Shown here: in pieces, positions 62,401 to 64,000 of the stretch
Layout of the letters: each line of letters begins with the position of its first letter
Numbering within the stretch: the stretch's first letter is position 1
Source: Gorsachius magnificus
Taxonomy: Eukaryota; Chordata; Aves; Pelecaniformes; Ardeidae
DNA length: 64,000 bases
Direction of reading: 5' to 3'
Assembly (NCBI GenBank): GCA_034008185.1
Contig: CM067091.1
Coordinates: 6,489,799-6,553,798, forward strand
The notes under the pieces: model-generated
The model's input: the letters and a program-made list of their open reading frames with translations, nothing else
Databases searched by the model: none
Told to the model about the DNA's origin: nothing
Program-made: the position numbers and the translations under genes

Positions 62401-63803
62401 AGATTTCTTGAGTTTGCAGTTCAGCCTGTCAGAGGCTTTTTTCTGGCAGCGAATTCTGCTGTGCCTGCCGCTTTGTGTGCTAAATTGAGGGGTGAGCACG
62501 GGAGAAAGCACCCCTTCCTTCTAGGGAAGTCATTTACCTGCAATATCTTTGTTCTACATCAATGTTTTTCAGTCAAATGAAGCTTGTGAAGCTGAAGGGA
62601 GATTTTCTTTACACCTCATCCTGGCCTTCTGCTATCAGCCAGATCGGTGATGGTGACAGTAAATCTCGGAAGAGGAGCCAAGGGCAGAGTGCCAGTAGCT
62701 GGCACCTGCTCTCCTCCCACCTTGTTTGCTCTTGTGAAATGGCCGCTGCTGTTCTGGACACTCTTGCTTGCTAGCAAAATGTGTGAACGTGGCACGTAAA
62801 GTGAATATGCAGAGTGTGTGTGTGTACAAACGTATGCATAATACAGACACAAGCAGCTTGCTTCCAGCAGCAGTGGATAAATGATTTGGTTGACCAGATT
62901 AATTTCTTTGTTTTCCTAGAACTTGGCGTAATCCTGAGTATTTCTCTTCACCTTAAATCCTGCTTGCTTTGGGGGAGGGAGCACCGATACCAGTGTGATT
63001 CCTTTGTTTAGATTGGGAATTCCTCATGTAGAGAAGCTCCTCGGGGTGAGGAGAGCTCTGTGCAGATTGTTTGTGCCAGTAACGCTCTAGGCATAGCGTT
63101 CACTGGCACTGGTGTACACCGGGAGCCCCGTTTTACAACAGATCCTACCAGCAGTGCGTCCTGCAGGGTCCTGCAGAGCACTGGATCACCTTACAAAGGA
63201 TTTTTAAATTTTTTTTTGTTTTTATTAAGAACTTGCTTGAGCTGGAGTTAATCTACTCTCTAGATGCTCTTAAGATGCTAGAGCCCATACTTCTGAGCCA
63301 CTTGCTAGCTGCGTGCACATTTAACCAGCACAGGGTAGGGTTTGGCATCGTTCTCTGTTGTGACCCAGTTGATTTGTGCTGACCGGGTCCATTGGGATCT
63401 GAGCGCTCACCAAGTGGCCTTTCAGCTTGCAAGGAACAGCTTCTGCCTTAGAGACCACAAACGCATGCCTAAAATGAATATAATTCCTCTCCTTATTCCT
63501 GTATTCAGCAGCCGAATACCAAGAAATCCTGACTTATTGAAATAATTCTCAGTCTCTAATTGACTTCTATAAAGCGACTTAAACCAGCTATAACTGGGAG
63601 AGTTCTTTAAATATTTGCAATCTGGGCTTGGCACGGGGCAAACTGTTCTTATAGTGAAGAATTTAAGAAATTTCCATTACTTCCTATGGGATTTCAGAGG
63701 TCAGTTTGGGGCTGTGTGGGAAGGAGGAGGTTAGAAGTTAAGCCACGATTTACAGCAGAAGTGTGAGGTTGATGGTAGTATTTCCATACGCAGAAGAGTG
63801 TTG

Positions 63804-63857
63804 GGTTTGGTTTTTCTTTTTTTTTTTTCTTTTTTTTTTTATTTTTTCCTTTTTTTC
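63804..63857. repeat. Poly-T tract
   Basis: About 45 of 54 bases are T, with C and A interruptions. It could be the A-tail of a minus-strand retroposed copy, but I recognise no source sequence upstream on that strand. Confidence 0.8.
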
Positions 63858-64000
63858 TGCTCCCTATAAAAGGATTGCTTTGGCCTAGGTTCAAATTGCT
63901 CTGCCCCAGAAGGCCATTTTCAAGGCACTCCCGTGGCACAGACCATGTGCCTGTCTTTATGTCTGCTCTTAGATTTCTCCTGCTAGTCGAACTCCCGGTT

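Larger units (their letters stand above)
47841..64000. other. No recognised coding exon; probable long first intron
   Basis: GC content falls gradually to the right. Apart from the speculative small exon at 56318-56425, two T-rich tracts and a short (TG)n at 62814-62824, I see nothing that can be named. Open frames are short or low-complexity. Confidence 0.5.

Overview
This window looks like nuclear DNA of a bird or a close sauropsid relative. The evidence is three CR1-type LINE 3' ends (17955-18418, 34545-34655, about 26255-26345), several old MIR-like SINE copies, long introns with consensus splice sites, and two strong CpG-island promoters. There are no operons, ribosome binding sites, CRISPR arrays or other prokaryotic features.

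Only one protein-coding gene can be supported with confidence. It is a five-exon, plus-strand gene of the CCN matricellular family, with coding exons at 32629-32694, 37806-38019, 41946-42197, 42626-42834 and 43050-43361. The splice phases agree throughout and give a 350-residue secreted protein with a signal peptide, IGFBP, VWC, TSP1 and CT cystine-knot domains. It carries all 38 cysteines expected of a complete CCN protein. By sequence it is closest to CCN2 (CTGF), but it is too diverged to be avian CCN2 itself. Candidates are the avian counterpart of CCN5 with the CT domain retained, or an additional CCN1/CCN2-like paralogue. A TATA-type promoter lies just upstream, a perfect AP-1 site lies in the 5' leader, and a 3' UTR of about 2.1 kb ends at an AATAAA signal near 45432.

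Layout: 1-1015 is TG-rich degenerate repeat ending in a 44-bp minisatellite. About 1015-1245 is a CpG island with a YY1-like start site, probably the first exon of an unidentified plus-strand gene. 1246-32500 has no recognisable coding exon and contains CR1 and MIR relics. 32500-45460 is the CCN gene. 45460-46500 is G/C-rich and contains a 59-bp minisatellite. About 46540-47325 is a second, very GC-rich CpG island with a cluster of cAMP-response elements and a likely non-coding first exon ending in a GTGAGG donor. 47326-64000 is probably mostly first intron of that second gene, with no coding exon I can identify.

I found no previously undescribed multi-gene system. The points most worth a second look are the identity of the CCN paralogue and its altered IGFBP motif, the CRE-rich promoter, and the promoter-proximal inverted repeat and AP-1 site of the CCN gene.
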